Notes: generated by a model from the letters alone, not told the origin. A stretch of DNA of 64,000 nt from Azospirillum brasilense (GCF_005222205.1 NZ_CP032348.1:640116-704115); one strand, 5' to 3'. Counted from the first letter of the stretch, positions 1 through 8,763 are shown. Made by a program: numbers and translations.

Positions 1-505
1 GCAGCCGCTGCTCGCCGTAGGCGAGGTTGCCGGCCAGCTCGTCGGCGCGGTGCGACAGCCCGACGAAGGCCAGGATCTCCGCCACCGCCGCCCGCATCCG
101 CTCCGTCTCCGCCCGCACCGAGGCGAGACGCAGCAGCGCCCCCCAGGTCTCCGCCCGGCCCTGCCGGTGCATCCCGGTCAGCACATTGTCGAAGACGGTG
201 CAGCCGGCGAAGATGCTGGTGCGCTGGAAGGTGCGCACGACGCCCAGGCCCGCGATGCGGTTGGAGGACAGGCGCGTCAGGTCGGTGCCGCGGAACAGCA
301 CCTTGCCGCCGGTCGGCTTCAGGAAGCCGGTGATGACGTTGAAGGCGGTCGTCTTGCCCGCCCCGTTGGGGCCGATCAGGCTGACGATCTCCCCCTCCGG
401 CACGGCGAAGCTCATCGAGGCGATGGCGATCAGGCCGCTGAAGTGCACGGCGACCTCGCGCACTTCCAGGATCGGCGCGTCGGCGGTGTCGAGGGCGAGG
501 CTCAT
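1..505 (-). CDS. livG: Liv-type ABC transporter ATP-binding protein (partial, 3' end outside window)
   Basis: Cytoplasmic ATPase of a branched-chain-amino-acid-type (HAAT family) ABC importer. The first about 168 residues are present; the rest lies beyond the window edge. The Walker A motif GPNGAGKTT is clear near residue 44, preceded by the LivG-like stretch EGEIVSLI and followed by TAFNVITGFLKPTGG and a Q-loop region RTFQRTSIF. The start ATG overlaps the stop of the livM-type gene in an ATGA arrangement, so the two are translationally coupled. It belongs to the operon read leftward from about 6.29 kb. The companion LivF-type ATPase is expected just outside the window. The substrate is unknown; the operon also encodes a gamma-glutamyltransferase. 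Confidence 0.9.
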   Translation of the reverse strand, partial: MSLALDTADAPILEVREVAVHFSGLIAIASMSFAVPEGEIVSLIGPNGAGKTTAFNVITGFLKPTGGKVLFRGTDLTRLSSNRIAGLGVVRTFQRTSIFAGCTVFDNVLTGMHRQGRAETWGALLRLASVRAETERMRAAVAEILAFVGLSHRADELAGNLAYGEQRL

Positions 506-1539
506 GCCGAGGTCTCCTTGCGCAGGCCCAGCGCCGTTGCGGCGACGCGCTTGCGGCGGCCGGCGAACCAGTTCTTCACCGCCGGAACGATGCCCTGCGG
601 CAGGAAGAAGACGACCACGATCATGGCGACGCCGTAGATGATCCACTGCACCTCGGGCCGCGCCACCTCGCGCAGCACCTCGGGCAGGATGCCGAAGGCG
701 AGGCCGCCGACGATCGGCCCGGCGAGCGTGCCCTTGCCGCCCGTCACCACCATGATGACCATGGTCACCGTGTAGATGAACATGAAGACGTCCGGATCGA
801 CGATGCGGATGTAGTGGGTGTAGAGCCCGCCCGCGGCCCCGGCCATGCCCGCCGCGATCACCGTGGCGACGACGAGATAGCGCGTCACGTCGATGCCGAC
901 CGAGCGCGCCAGCGACTCGTTCTCGCGCAGCGCCACCAGCGCCCGGCCCACCCGCGACTGCACCAGCCGCTGGATCACCAGGAAGCAGACCACCGCGACC
1001 GCCAGCACCAGAAGGTAGTTGTATTCCTTCTTGTAGAGCGGGATCACCCCGTCCCACGGCAGCCAGACCGACAGCGGCGGGATGTTGTTCAGCGCCATCG
1101 GCCCCTCGGTCAGGTCCACCCAGTTCAGCGCGACCATGCGCATGACCTGGGCGAAGCTGATGGTGACGATGACGAAGTAGGCCCCGCGCACCCGGAAGGC
1201 GAGCTTGCCGATCAGGAAGCCGAACAGCGCCGCCACCAGGATGCCGCCGAGGAAGGCGACCCACACCGGCTGCGGCCCCAGCACGAAGGGTTCCGCCCCG
1301 CCGAGATCCAGGTCGAAGCCCAGCGACAGCAGCGCGCTGGTGTAGGCGCCGATGCCGAAGAAGGCGATGTGGCCGAGGCTGAGCTGCCCGGTGTAGCCGA
1401 GCAGCAGGTTCAGGCTCATCGCCCCGATGATGAAGATGCCGGTCGAGGTCAGGACGTAGAGGATGTACTGGTCGCCCAGCCACAGCGGCCCGACCGCCAT
1501 GAACAGGACGAACAGCCAGGGGAGGAGACGCGTCGTCAT
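502..1539 (-). CDS. livM: Liv-type ABC transporter permease, LivM family
   Basis: Inner-membrane permease of a HAAT-type importer, 345 aa. It starts MTTRLLPWLFVLFMAVGPLW and shows the LivM hallmark around residues 30-60 (TGIFIIGAMSLNLLLGYTGQ, then LSLGHIAFFGIGAY), the loop VRGAYFVIVTISFAQ, and the EAA-like segment GGKGTLAGPIVGG near the C-terminus. About eight to nine hydrophobic segments are visible. The ATG overlaps the upstream livH-type stop by ATGA, and its own stop overlaps the livG-type start in the same way. A longer reading of this frame upstream runs through the livH-type gene out of frame and is a shadow. Substrate is not predictable from sequence. Confidence 0.93.
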   Translation of the reverse strand: MTTRLLPWLFVLFMAVGPLWLGDQYILYVLTSTGIFIIGAMSLNLLLGYTGQLSLGHIAFFGIGAYTSALLSLGFDLDLGGAEPFVLGPQPVWVAFLGGILVAALFGFLIGKLAFRVRGAYFVIVTISFAQVMRMVALNWVDLTEGPMALNNIPPLSVWLPWDGVIPLYKKEYNYLLVLAVAVVCFLVIQRLVQSRVGRALVALRENESLARSVGIDVTRYLVVATVIAAGMAGAAGGLYTHYIRIVDPDVFMFIYTVTMVIMVVTGGKGTLAGPIVGGLAFGILPEVLREVARPEVQWIIYGVAMIVVVFFLPQGIVPAVKNWFAGRRKRVAATALGLRKETSA

Positions 1540-2408
1540 CCGATCCGCTCCTTCATGGCGAAGAGACCCTGGGGCCGCACGATCAGCACGGCGATGATCA
1601 GCAGGAAGCCCATGGCGTCGCGGTAGCCCGACGACAGGTAGCCGGCACCGAATTCCTCGGCGAGCGCCAGGACAAAGCCGCCGATGGTGGCGCCGGGGAT
1701 GTTGCCCAGCCCGCCCAGGATGACGATGGCGAAGGCCTTCAGCGCCACCAGATCGCCCATGGTCGGCGTGACCACGAAGATCGGGCCGAGCAGCGCCCCC
1801 GCCGTGGCGGCAAGGCCGGAGCCGAGCGCGAAGGTCAGCGTGTACATCAGCCCGCGGTTGACGCCCATCAGCGCTGCCGTGTCCGGGTCCTGGAAGGTGG
1901 CGCGCATGGCCACGCCGAGCTTGGTCCGGTTGATGAGCAGGTAGAAGCCGCCCAGCAGCAGCAGCGCCACACCCAGGACGAACAGCCGGTTCATGCCCAC
2001 CGACACCGACCCGATCACCACCGGCTCGGTCGGGAAGGGGCTGGGCACGGACTTCGCGACACCTCCCCAGACCAGCTGCTCGCCGGCCTGCATAGCGATG
2101 CCGGCGCCGATCATCACCAGCATGGTGGTGTCGATGTCCGCGCCCTTCAGCGGGCGCAGCAGCGTGAATTCGATCAGCGCGCCCAGCGCCATGCCCAGCA
2201 ATGCTGCCATCGCCAGGGACATGAAGAAGTTCAGCCCCATCATCCCGGCCAGCATGTAGGCCATGTAGGCGCCGAAGGTGTAAAGCTCGCCATGGGTGAA
2301 GTTGACCACGCGCATGATGCCGAAGATCAGCGTCAGGCCGATTCCCAGCAGCGCGTAGGTCCCCCCCAGGACCACGGCGTTCAAAAGGTGCTGCAGATGC
2401 GCTTCCAC
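1536..2408 (-). CDS. livH: Liv-type ABC transporter permease, LivH family
   Basis: Second inner-membrane permease of the same importer, 290 aa. Typical LivH features are GGTYALLGIGLTLIFGIMRV (residues about 15-34) followed by VNFTHGELYTFGAYMAYML, the loop AMRATFQDPDTAALMGVN, and the coupling segment ILGGLGNIPGATIGG near the C-terminus, ending IVRPQGLF. The start is GTG (cac on the plus strand at 2406-2408), with a GGAG Shine-Dalgarno nine bases upstream. It lies about 220 bp downstream of the binding-protein gene; the gap is filled by a GC-rich inverted repeat. Stop overlaps the next start (ATGA). Confidence 0.92.
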   Translation of the reverse strand: MEAHLQHLLNAVVLGGTYALLGIGLTLIFGIMRVVNFTHGELYTFGAYMAYMLAGMMGLNFFMSLAMAALLGMALGALIEFTLLRPLKGADIDTTMLVMIGAGIAMQAGEQLVWGGVAKSVPSPFPTEPVVIGSVSVGMNRLFVLGVALLLLGGFYLLINRTKLGVAMRATFQDPDTAALMGVNRGLMYTLTFALGSGLAATAGALLGPIFVVTPTMGDLVALKAFAIVILGGLGNIPGATIGGFVLALAEEFGAGYLSSGYRDAMGFLLIIAVLIVRPQGLFAMKERIG

Positions 2409-2433
2409 CGCGTGTCTCCATCCTTCTGTTCTT

Positions 2434-2610
2434 CCCTCTCCCCTCCGGGGAGAGGGTCAGGGTGAGGGGGCAGCGTGGGCTGCAAGCCCGCGCCAGGGGA
2501 TTGCCAAGGGGCAGCATGCCCCTTGGTGGTGCGCCCAGAGGCGCACCGGCCCCCTCACCCTCCCCGCGCCTGCGGCGCGGGTCCCCTCCCTCTCCCCAGA
2601 GGGGAGAGGG
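2434..2610. repeat. GC-rich palindromic intergenic repeat between binding-protein and permease genes
   Basis: The stretch holds arms of the type CCCTCTCCCC-TCTGGGGAGAGGG plus GGTGAGGGGG/CCCCTCACC and a central hairpin around GCGCCTGCGGCGC. Similar arms recur at 8.27, 10.63, 15.55, 19.81, 48.93 and 58.85 kb. It sits inside an operon, so a role in mRNA stability or partial termination after the binding-protein cistron is possible. This is inference from position and foldability only. Confidence 0.8.
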
Positions 2611-2628
2611 CGTTTTTGGCAGGGATGC

Positions 2629-3783
2629 TTACGGCATCGTCACCTTGCCGTCCTTCACCTGGACAACGTAGACGTTGGCCTCGTTCTGGCCGCTCTCCTT
2701 GCCCTCCGGGCCGTCCTTCTTGAAGGCGATGTCGCCGTTCACGCCGTCCAGCTTGACGGTCCACAGCGCGTCGCGGATGGCCTGCGGCTCAGCCTTGCCG
2801 GCCGTCTTGATGGCTTCCACGATGGTCATGATGCCGTCAAAGCCGCGGTAGCCCTCGGTCAGGCCGGCGAAGTCGTAGCCCTTCTTGTTCCAGCCATCGA
2901 CGAAGGTCTTGGCGACCGTCGGGTGGACGGCCTTCTCCGGGAACCAGGGGGCGAAGAACAGCGTGAAGTAGCCGCCGTCCGCCGCCGCACCCGCCTGCGC
3001 GATGAGCTGGTCGGGGGAGGAGGAGCCGCCGTTGGTGATGATCCGGTGCGGCAGGCGCAGCTCCGCCGCCTGCTTCAGGATCAGGGTGATCTGCTCGACG
3101 CCGGTGGTGACGAACAGCGTGTCGCCGCCCGACTGCTTGATGCTGGAGAGCTGGGCCGACAGGTCGGTGGCCTCCGGCGCCATCGTTTCGGTGACGCCGA
3201 TCTTGACGCCCTTGGCCTGGAGCATCTTGCGGAACTCGTCCGCCGAGCCGCGGCCGAAGTCGTTGTTCACCGCCAGGAAATCGGCCTTCTGGATGGCCGG
3301 CTGGAAATGGTCCAGCTTCTCCGCGAAGGACTTGGCCTCCATGGCGGAGGTCGGGGCGATGCGGAAGACCCACGGGTTGCCCGAGGTGGTGATCTTGGTC
3401 GAGGAGGAGGTCTCCACCACCATCGGCACGCCGTACTCCACCAGCTTCGGCATCACCGCCAGGGTGAAGGTGGAGCTCCAGGCGCCCATCAGCACCGGGA
3501 CCTTGTCGCGCACGATCAGCTTCTCGGCGGAGGCGACGGCCTCCTTCGGGTTGCTCTTGTTGTCCTCGATGATCAGCTGGATCTTCTTGCCGAGAACGCC
3601 GCCGTTGGCGTTGACGACCTCCTCCGCAACCCGCGCGCCGTTGGCGACGTAGTTGCCCGACGCGGCGACCGCGCCGGTCAGCGGCTGGGTGACGCCGATC
3701 TTGATCGTCTCCTGCGCAAAGGCCACGCCCGGCGCCAGCAGCGCGGCGCTCAGCAGCAACGCCGTGGTCTTCATCGTCCGCAT
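2629..3783 (-). CDS. Periplasmic substrate-binding protein of Liv-type ABC transporter
   Basis: Periplasmic binding protein of type-1 fold (Peripla_BP_6/LivK-like), 384 aa. The N-terminus MRTMKTTALLLSAALLAPG ends in VAFA-QE, a Sec signal peptide. The mature part opens with TIKIGVTQPLTGAVAASGNY, followed by the LivK-like NGGVLGKKIQLIIEDNKSNP and the helix KEAVASAEKLIVRDKVPVLMG. It feeds the LivHMG-type genes downstream. The start at 3783 has a GGGGG Shine-Dalgarno about nine bases upstream; an internal ATG three codons later is possible. It follows the gamma-glutamyltransferase gene by 74 bp. Substrate unknown; an amino-acid-like or amide compound, perhaps a gamma-glutamyl product, fits the neighbours. 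Confidence 0.92.
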   Translation of the reverse strand: MRTMKTTALLLSAALLAPGVAFAQETIKIGVTQPLTGAVAASGNYVANGARVAEEVVNANGGVLGKKIQLIIEDNKSNPKEAVASAEKLIVRDKVPVLMGAWSSTFTLAVMPKLVEYGVPMVVETSSSTKITTSGNPWVFRIAPTSAMEAKSFAEKLDHFQPAIQKADFLAVNNDFGRGSADEFRKMLQAKGVKIGVTETMAPEATDLSAQLSSIKQSGGDTLFVTTGVEQITLILKQAAELRLPHRIITNGGSSSPDQLIAQAGAAADGGYFTLFFAPWFPEKAVHPTVAKTFVDGWNKKGYDFAGLTEGYRGFDGIMTIVEAIKTAGKAEPQAIRDALWTVKLDGVNGDIAFKKDGPEGKESGQNEANVYVVQVKDGKVTMP

Positions 3784-3857
3784 GTCGTCTAGCCCCCTCT
3801 TTTTGATTTGAACCGTCAGTTGGCAGCGGTCACTTGATGGTGGTCACCCGGTGGCAC

Positions 3858-5447
3858 TCACCAGGCGGCGACCGCGCCGTCGCTGCGGGGATCGGTCGCC
3901 CCCTCCAGCGTTCCGTCGGCATGGCGGACGATGGCGCCCGCATGCCCCATGGTGCTCGTGTACGGATCGAGCAGTTCGACCGCGTGCCCGGCGTCGCGCA
4001 GGGCGGCGACCAGGGCGGGGTCGAAGCGGCTTTCCAGCTTCAGCGTCACGCTGTCCTCGCCCCAGGTGCGGCCGAGCAGCCAGCGCGGCGCCGTGACGGC
4101 GGCTTGCAGGCCCTGCCCGAACATCGCGTAGCGGGAGAAGACGGCGGCCTGCGTCTGCGGCTGCCCCTCCCCGCCCATGGTGCCGTAGACCATGCTGCGC
4201 CCGTCGTCGAAGCGGGCCATCGCCGGGTTCAGCGTGTGGAAGGGCTTGCGGCCCGGCGCCAGCGCGTTCCAGCCATCCTCGGCCAGACGGAAGGAGGCGC
4301 CGCGGTTCTGCCAAGTGATCCCGGTCTCCGGCAGGACGAGGCCGGAACCGAATTCGAAATAGACGCTCTGGATCATGCTGACGGCGCGGCCCTGCCCGTC
4401 GATCACGCCCAGCCACACCGTGTCGCCGGGCTTGGCGACGTGCGGCCAGGGCAGCGCGCGGGCGCGGTCAATGTTCGCCGCCAGCCCGTCCAGCACGGCG
4501 GCGTCGAGGAAGCTCTGCGCTTCCCGCCCCATGTAGGCCGGATCGCCGACCTCGCGGTCGCGCACCAGAAAGGCCTGCTTGGTCGCCTCGATCAGACCGT
4601 GGATGTGGTCGAAGCTTTCGCCCTCCGTCACCCCCAGCCGGTCGAACAAAGCGAGGATCATCAGCGAGGCCAGACCCTGCGTCGGCGGCGGGTGGTTGAA
4701 CAGCCGCGCCCCGCGCACGTCGACCGACAGGGCCGGGCGGCGGTGCGCCGCGTGACCCGCGAGATCCGCCGCGTCCACCGGCGAGCCGGCGCGCTGCAAA
4801 TCCGCCGCGATGACGGCGGCGAGCGGCCCGCGGTAGAAGCTGTCCAGCCCCTCCGTCGCCAGCCGGCGCAGCGTGGCGGCCAGTGCCGGCTGCTTCAGCG
4901 TGGAACCTTCCAGCGGCACCGCACCGCCCGGCAGGAAGGTGCCGGCGAAGCCGGGCACGTCCTTCAGCTCGTGCAGCTTCTGGCGGGTCAGCCCTTCCTG
5001 GCTGGCGGTGACCGGGATGCCCTGCTCGGCGTGGGTGATGGCCTCGTCCAGGATGCGGGCGAGCGGCAGCGGCTCGGCCCAACCGGCGCTGACGGCCAGC
5101 GCCTCGCGCCAGCCGTCGATGGTGCCGGCGACCGTGTTCGCCGCCAGCGGCCCGCGCCAGGGCACGGTGGCGTGGCCGTGGCGCCGGTAGAGGTCGAGCG
5201 AGACGGCCTTGCCCGCCCCGCCGCAGGCGTCGATGGCGACGGGGTCGCGTCCCGGCTCGGCGATCAGCCAGAAGCCGTCGCCGCCGATGCCGGTCATGTG
5301 CGGGTAGACGACGGCCAGCGCCGCGGCGACCGCGACCGCCGCCTCGACGGCGGTGCCGCCGTCGCGCAGGATCTGGAGGCCGGCTTGGCTGGCGAGATGA
5401 TGCGGGGAGGTGACCATTCCCCGGCGGCTGCGCGGCGTGTTCAGCAT
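3858..5447 (-). CDS. Gamma-glutamyltransferase family protein (no signal peptide)
   Basis: N-terminal-nucleophile hydrolase of the gamma-glutamyltransferase (GGT) family, 529 aa. It starts at MVTSPHHLASQAGLQIL with GGTAVEAAVAVAAALAVVYP near residues 30-50 and the oxyanion-type GIGGDGFW at 53-60. The autoprocessing Thr is expected at T343 in PGDTVWLGVIDGQGRAVS, which differs from the classical TTH motif, so substrate preference may differ from glutathione. The C-terminal part has TMGGEGQPQ. No signal peptide is visible, so it probably acts in the cytoplasm after import, unlike secreted GGTs. It is co-transcribed with the Liv-type transporter and a TauE-like permease (gap of only 7 bp). Confidence 0.9.
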   Translation of the reverse strand: MLNTPRSRRGMVTSPHHLASQAGLQILRDGGTAVEAAVAVAAALAVVYPHMTGIGGDGFWLIAEPGRDPVAIDACGGAGKAVSLDLYRRHGHATVPWRGPLAANTVAGTIDGWREALAVSAGWAEPLPLARILDEAITHAEQGIPVTASQEGLTRQKLHELKDVPGFAGTFLPGGAVPLEGSTLKQPALAATLRRLATEGLDSFYRGPLAAVIAADLQRAGSPVDAADLAGHAAHRRPALSVDVRGARLFNHPPPTQGLASLMILALFDRLGVTEGESFDHIHGLIEATKQAFLVRDREVGDPAYMGREAQSFLDAAVLDGLAANIDRARALPWPHVAKPGDTVWLGVIDGQGRAVSMIQSVYFEFGSGLVLPETGITWQNRGASFRLAEDGWNALAPGRKPFHTLNPAMARFDDGRSMVYGTMGGEGQPQTQAAVFSRYAMFGQGLQAAVTAPRWLLGRTWGEDSVTLKLESRFDPALVAALRDAGHAVELLDPYTSTMGHAGAIVRHADGTLEGATDPRSDGAVAAW

Positions 5448-5454
5448 GGAAACC

Positions 5455-6291
5455 TCAGGGAAGAAGGCCGTAGATCATCCGCGCCGCCGTCAGCCCCAGG
5501 AACAGGGCGAAGACGCGGCGCAGCGCGCGGGTGTCGAGGCTGTGGGCGAGCCGCGCGCCGAGCGGCGCCATCGCCATGGAGGCCGGCAGGATCAGCGCCA
5601 GCCCCAGCAGGTTGACGTAGCCCAGGCTGAAATCCGGGCGGCCCGGCACGTTCCAGCCGGTCAGCACGAAGCCCACCGTTCCCGGCACGCCGATGATGAA
5701 GCCGAGCGCCGCCGCCGTGCCGACCGCGCGGTGGATCGGGTAGCCGAACAGGGTCAGGATGGGGACGCTGAGCGTGCCGCCGCCGATGCCCATCATGGCG
5801 GACACCATGCCGATGCCGCCGGCCAGCCCCTGGCGCGGCGCGCCGCTCGGCAGCCCGTCGGCGATGCGCCACTCGGGCTTGCCGAACAGCATGTGCAGCG
5901 TGACCAGGACCGCCATCCCGGCGAACACCGCCGTCAGCACCGGGCCGCGCACCACGCCGGCCACCGCCGTTCCCGCCAGCACGCCGAGGAAGATCGCCGG
6001 CCCCCAGGCCCGCAGCAGGTCGCCGTCCACGGCGCCGCGCCGCCGATGGGCGCGCAGGGAGGTGAGCGAGGTGGCGATGATGGTGGCGAGCGAGGTGCCG
6101 ACCGCGACGTGCATGCGCACGGCCTCGTCCACGCCCAGCGCGGTGAACAGGTGATAGAGCACCGGCACGATCACGATGCCGCCGCCCACCCCCATCATGC
6201 CGGCCGCCAGCCCGGCGAAACCGCCGGCCAGCAGCAGCCCGCCGCCGAGGATGGGAAGCTGCGGCACCGCCGCGATCCCCAGCCCGGTCAC
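5455..6291 (-). CDS. TauE/SafE-family permease (sulfite/sulfonate exporter-like)
   Basis: Polytopic inner-membrane protein of the TauE/SafE (DUF81) family. The twin family repeats are clear: GLAAGMMGVGGGIVIVPVLY near the N-terminus and GMVSAMMGIGGGTLSVPILT near the middle, each followed by hydrophobic segments; about eight membrane segments in all. I chose the GTG at 6291 (protein about 278 aa, the usual family length, opening VTGLGIAAVPQLPILGGG). An in-frame ATG at 6441 would add 50 hydrophilic residues that look non-coding. It is the first gene of the leftward operon with GGT and the Liv-type transporter. Members export sulfite, sulfoacetate or other anions; the anion here is unknown. Confidence 0.85.
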   Translation of the reverse strand: MTGLGIAAVPQLPILGGGLLLAGGFAGLAAGMMGVGGGIVIVPVLYHLFTALGVDEAVRMHVAVGTSLATIIATSLTSLRAHRRRGAVDGDLLRAWGPAIFLGVLAGTAVAGVVRGPVLTAVFAGMAVLVTLHMLFGKPEWRIADGLPSGAPRQGLAGGIGMVSAMMGIGGGTLSVPILTLFGYPIHRAVGTAAALGFIIGVPGTVGFVLTGWNVPGRPDFSLGYVNLLGLALILPASMAMAPLGARLAHSLDTRALRRVFALFLGLTAARMIYGLLP

Positions 6292-6985
6292 GGGATGCCC
6301 CGCCGCATCTGCAGAAACCCTCTCATTTTTATGGATATCCGACTTTTTCCGTTGGTTTCCCCTCCCTTTGCGAACGCCGTGCCAACCGGCAGAACACTGC
6401 GCATTTCGGTTCTGCGGGAGGACGGGTGTGGCGCGGCGCAAGGGTTGGAAATCGCCCTAATGTTGGGCAAACGGATTGAGGGGAGGGCACCGCGGCTCTT
6501 GGGAAACGCACCCTATCACATTGAAAAACAATCAATAATCGTGAATTTCGGGAACGTTGGCTCTCCGCTTCATTCGTGCGCAACCTCTGCCTGCTGCGCG
6601 GGCATTAATCAGTATACTGACGATATGGCGGCACCTGTGGATGGCCCGTGCATGCCCCACCGCGGCGACGGCCACCAGCCCCTGAAACCCTGCAAAACCC
6701 CTGGTTTTCGCTTCGGTCTCTGTGTTGGTGCACAAATCGGTGGCAGGGCGCGATGCCGAAGCGCCGCACCACAAATCATCAGCATACTGCGGAAAACGGC
6801 GCATCGAAGGGCGGCGGGCGCATGCCGTGGTATGCCGTATTGTGCGTATTTTGACCACCGAATGCCCAACAGGCGGTCATTCGTCAGTATGCTGAAGTTT
6901 TGTGCGCCCCGGCGCTTCCACCCCGCCCTGGCATGCCCCTTGCTGAAGAAGCGGCCAGATAAAAATCAGCGCAAGAAGGTGGGTT
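6292..6985. promoter_or_regulatory. Divergent promoter region with three CAGYATRCTG palindromes
   Basis: This 694-bp gap separates the leftward TauE-GGT-Liv operon from the rightward amidohydrolase. It holds three related 12-bp sites: TCAGTATACTGA at 6609-6620 (perfect palindrome), TCAGCATACTGC at 6779-6790 and TCAGTATGCTGA at 6884-6895. The last two are near reverse complements of each other. The region is less GC-rich than its surroundings. No convincing ORF is present. The symmetric sites look like operators for a dimeric regulator, GntR-like in shape, but no such regulator gene lies in the window. Confidence 0.6.
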
Positions 6986-8257
6986 ATGTCAGAGACGCAC
7001 ACGTTCGACCTCGTGCTCCGCGGCGGACGGATTCTCGATCCGGCCAACGGGCTGGATCTGGTCGGCGATCTGGCGGTCGCGAAGGGCCGCATCGCGGCGG
7101 TGGCGGAACGGCTGCCCGACGATGCCGCCGACACCATCCTCGATGTGACCGGAAAGCTCGTGACGCCGGGCCTGATCGACACCCACGCGCACGTCTTCGA
7201 AAAGGTCACCGGGCGCTTCGGGCTCAACCCGGACATGGTGGGCGTGCGCTCCGGCGTGTCGACGCTGGTCGATCAGGGCGGGCCGAGCCTGATGACCCTG
7301 CCGGCCTTCCGCCGCTTCATCGCCGAGCCGGCGCGCTCGCGCACGCTGTGCTTCCTGTCGGCCTATCTGGTGGGCGGGCTGGAGGGCCATTACTACCCGC
7401 AGCTCTACCGCCCGGATTGCGTCGATGTGGACGCGACCATCCGCGTCGGGCGCGAGAACCGCGACATCGTGAAGGGCATCAAGGCCCACGCCGAGGTCGG
7501 CGGCGCCTCGCGCTGGGGCTTGGACGTCATCAAGCAGGCCAAGCGCATCGCCGACGGCATCGGCGTGCCGCTCTACGTCCATCTCGGCCAGCTCTGGCCG
7601 GAGGTCGAGGGCGGCGAGGCCGTCGATCCCGACATGCTGGTGGAGGAGCTGGTCCCGCTGCTGGATTCGCGCGACATCCTGGCCCATCCCTTCACCCGCC
7701 ACCCCGGCGGCTTCATCTCCACCCGCACCGGCGAGGTGCACCCGGTCATTTACAAGGCGCTGGAGCGCGGCCTGACCGTGGACGTCGGCCACGGCTCGCA
7801 CTTCAGCTTCGAGATGGCGCGGCGGACGCTGGTGGCGGGCATCCTGCCCTACACGCTGGGCGCCGACCTGCACGGCTACAACGTGAAGGCCCCGACGGCG
7901 GGCGCCGGCGGCGACCGCGAGGCCAACCCCTTCTACGGCGTCGCTCCCTTCAGCCTGACCCACGCGATGACCGAGCTTCTGACGCTCGGCATGGCGCTGG
8001 GCGACGTGCTGAAGACGGTGACCAGCAACCCCGCCGCCATGCTGGGCATGGCCGACGAGATCGGCGCGCTGACTCCGGGCATGGCCGCCGACGTGGCGGT
8101 GCTGGAGGTCAAGGCCGGCCGCTGGCAGCTCAGCGACAACAGCGGCGAGCGGGTGACCGCGCCGGAGATGATCGTCCCGGCCTTCTCGCTGCGCGACGGC
8201 GTGGTGCAGGAGGTGGACAGCCCGCTGCTGCCGAAGCCGATTCCGGTGGCGGCGTAA
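6986..8257 (+). CDS. Amidohydrolase/deacetylase family metallohydrolase (COG3964-like)
   Basis: Cytoplasmic metal-dependent hydrolase of the amidohydrolase superfamily, 423 aa. It opens FDLVLRGGRILDPANGLD, the usual small beta-domain, then the metal-binding PGLIDTHAHV with H67 and H69. K166 in GIKAHAE is the likely carbamylated lysine. Later ligands are in YVHLGQ, ILAHPFTRHPGG and GADLHGYN. The pattern is that of COG3964 enzymes, a group in which the characterised members cleave N-acetyl or O-acetyl groups such as acetyl-(R)-mandelate; the substrate here is unknown. It is divergent from the GGT operon and shares its regulatory region. A GC-rich repeat follows the stop. Confidence 0.88.
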   Translation: MSETHTFDLVLRGGRILDPANGLDLVGDLAVAKGRIAAVAERLPDDAADTILDVTGKLVTPGLIDTHAHVFEKVTGRFGLNPDMVGVRSGVSTLVDQGGPSLMTLPAFRRFIAEPARSRTLCFLSAYLVGGLEGHYYPQLYRPDCVDVDATIRVGRENRDIVKGIKAHAEVGGASRWGLDVIKQAKRIADGIGVPLYVHLGQLWPEVEGGEAVDPDMLVEELVPLLDSRDILAHPFTRHPGGFISTRTGEVHPVIYKALERGLTVDVGHGSHFSFEMARRTLVAGILPYTLGADLHGYNVKAPTAGAGGDREANPFYGVAPFSLTHAMTELLTLGMALGDVLKTVTSNPAAMLGMADEIGALTPGMAADVAVLEVKAGRWQLSDNSGERVTAPEMIVPAFSLRDGVVQEVDSPLLPKPIPVAA

Positions 8258-8270
8258 GGCGGCGGACTCG

Positions 8271-8369
8271 CCCCCACCCTAACCCTCCCCCGCTCTCGCA
8301 GGGGGGGACTGCCGCCGCTTCGCAGAAATCTCCCTCCCCTGCGAAGCGGGGGAGGGCCGGGGTGGGGGC
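8271..8369. repeat. GC-rich palindromic intergenic repeat
   Basis: Arms of the CCCCCACCCTAACCCTCCCC type face GGGGGAGGGCCGGGGTGGGGG at the other end, with an inner pair CTGCGAAGCGGG/CCGCTTCGCAG. It can fold into a long hairpin just after the amidohydrolase stop, so it may also end its transcript. It is the same family as the copies at 15.55 and 19.81 kb. Confidence 0.8.
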
Positions 8370-8414
8370 AGCGACGGCACCCGAACACCTCATCATCCCA
8401 CGAGGACTCCGCCC

Positions 8415-8693
8415 ATGTCCGAAGCCGCGCTCGCCTTTTGGATGTTCGAGGTCCCGGCCCGCTGCCGCGACGCCGAGGGGCGGCGGCTGGGCAAGGCCCG
8501 CGCCCTGTTGCTATCCCACCCGCGGCGCCAGCAGCGTATGATGCTGGAACTGGCGCACGACACCCCGCTCACCACGGGAAGCCGCGTCGTCACGAGGCGC
8601 GCGGCCTTCGTGGTGGAGCGGTGCGAAGGCGAGTCCGGCTTCGGCTTCCGGCGCTACGCCGTGCGCTGCGTCGGGACTCGGCCGGCGCCCTGA
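8415..8693 (+). CDS. Small hypothetical protein, 92 aa
   Basis: I do not recognise a family. The protein starts MSEAALAFWMFEVPARCRDA and is rich in Arg and Leu. It has no signal peptide or membrane segment. The second half, TRRAAFVVERCEGESGFGFR followed by RYAVRCV, looks like beta-strands of a small globular protein. The start ATG lies six bases after GAGGAC, a fair ribosome binding site. It sits between the amidohydrolase and a DUF6455-like gene, downstream of a GC-rich repeat. Codon use matches its neighbours, so I consider it real. Confidence 0.6.
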   Translation: MSEAALAFWMFEVPARCRDAEGRRLGKARALLLSHPRRQQRMMLELAHDTPLTTGSRVVTRRAAFVVERCEGESGFGFRRYAVRCVGTRPAP

Positions 8694-8763
8694 CAAAAGC
8701 AGGCGTGACAAAAGCTGGGCGCGGCTGATCCACATCAAGGCGCCGGGGGGCTTGGAAGCGAAT

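Noticed and set aside
5410..8541. A 1043-codon open frame on the plus strand
   Set aside because: It runs antisense through the TauE-like gene and the promoter region, then out of frame through the amidohydrolase. Its translation is Arg/His/Pro/Ala-rich with no motif, typical of a GC-rich shadow.
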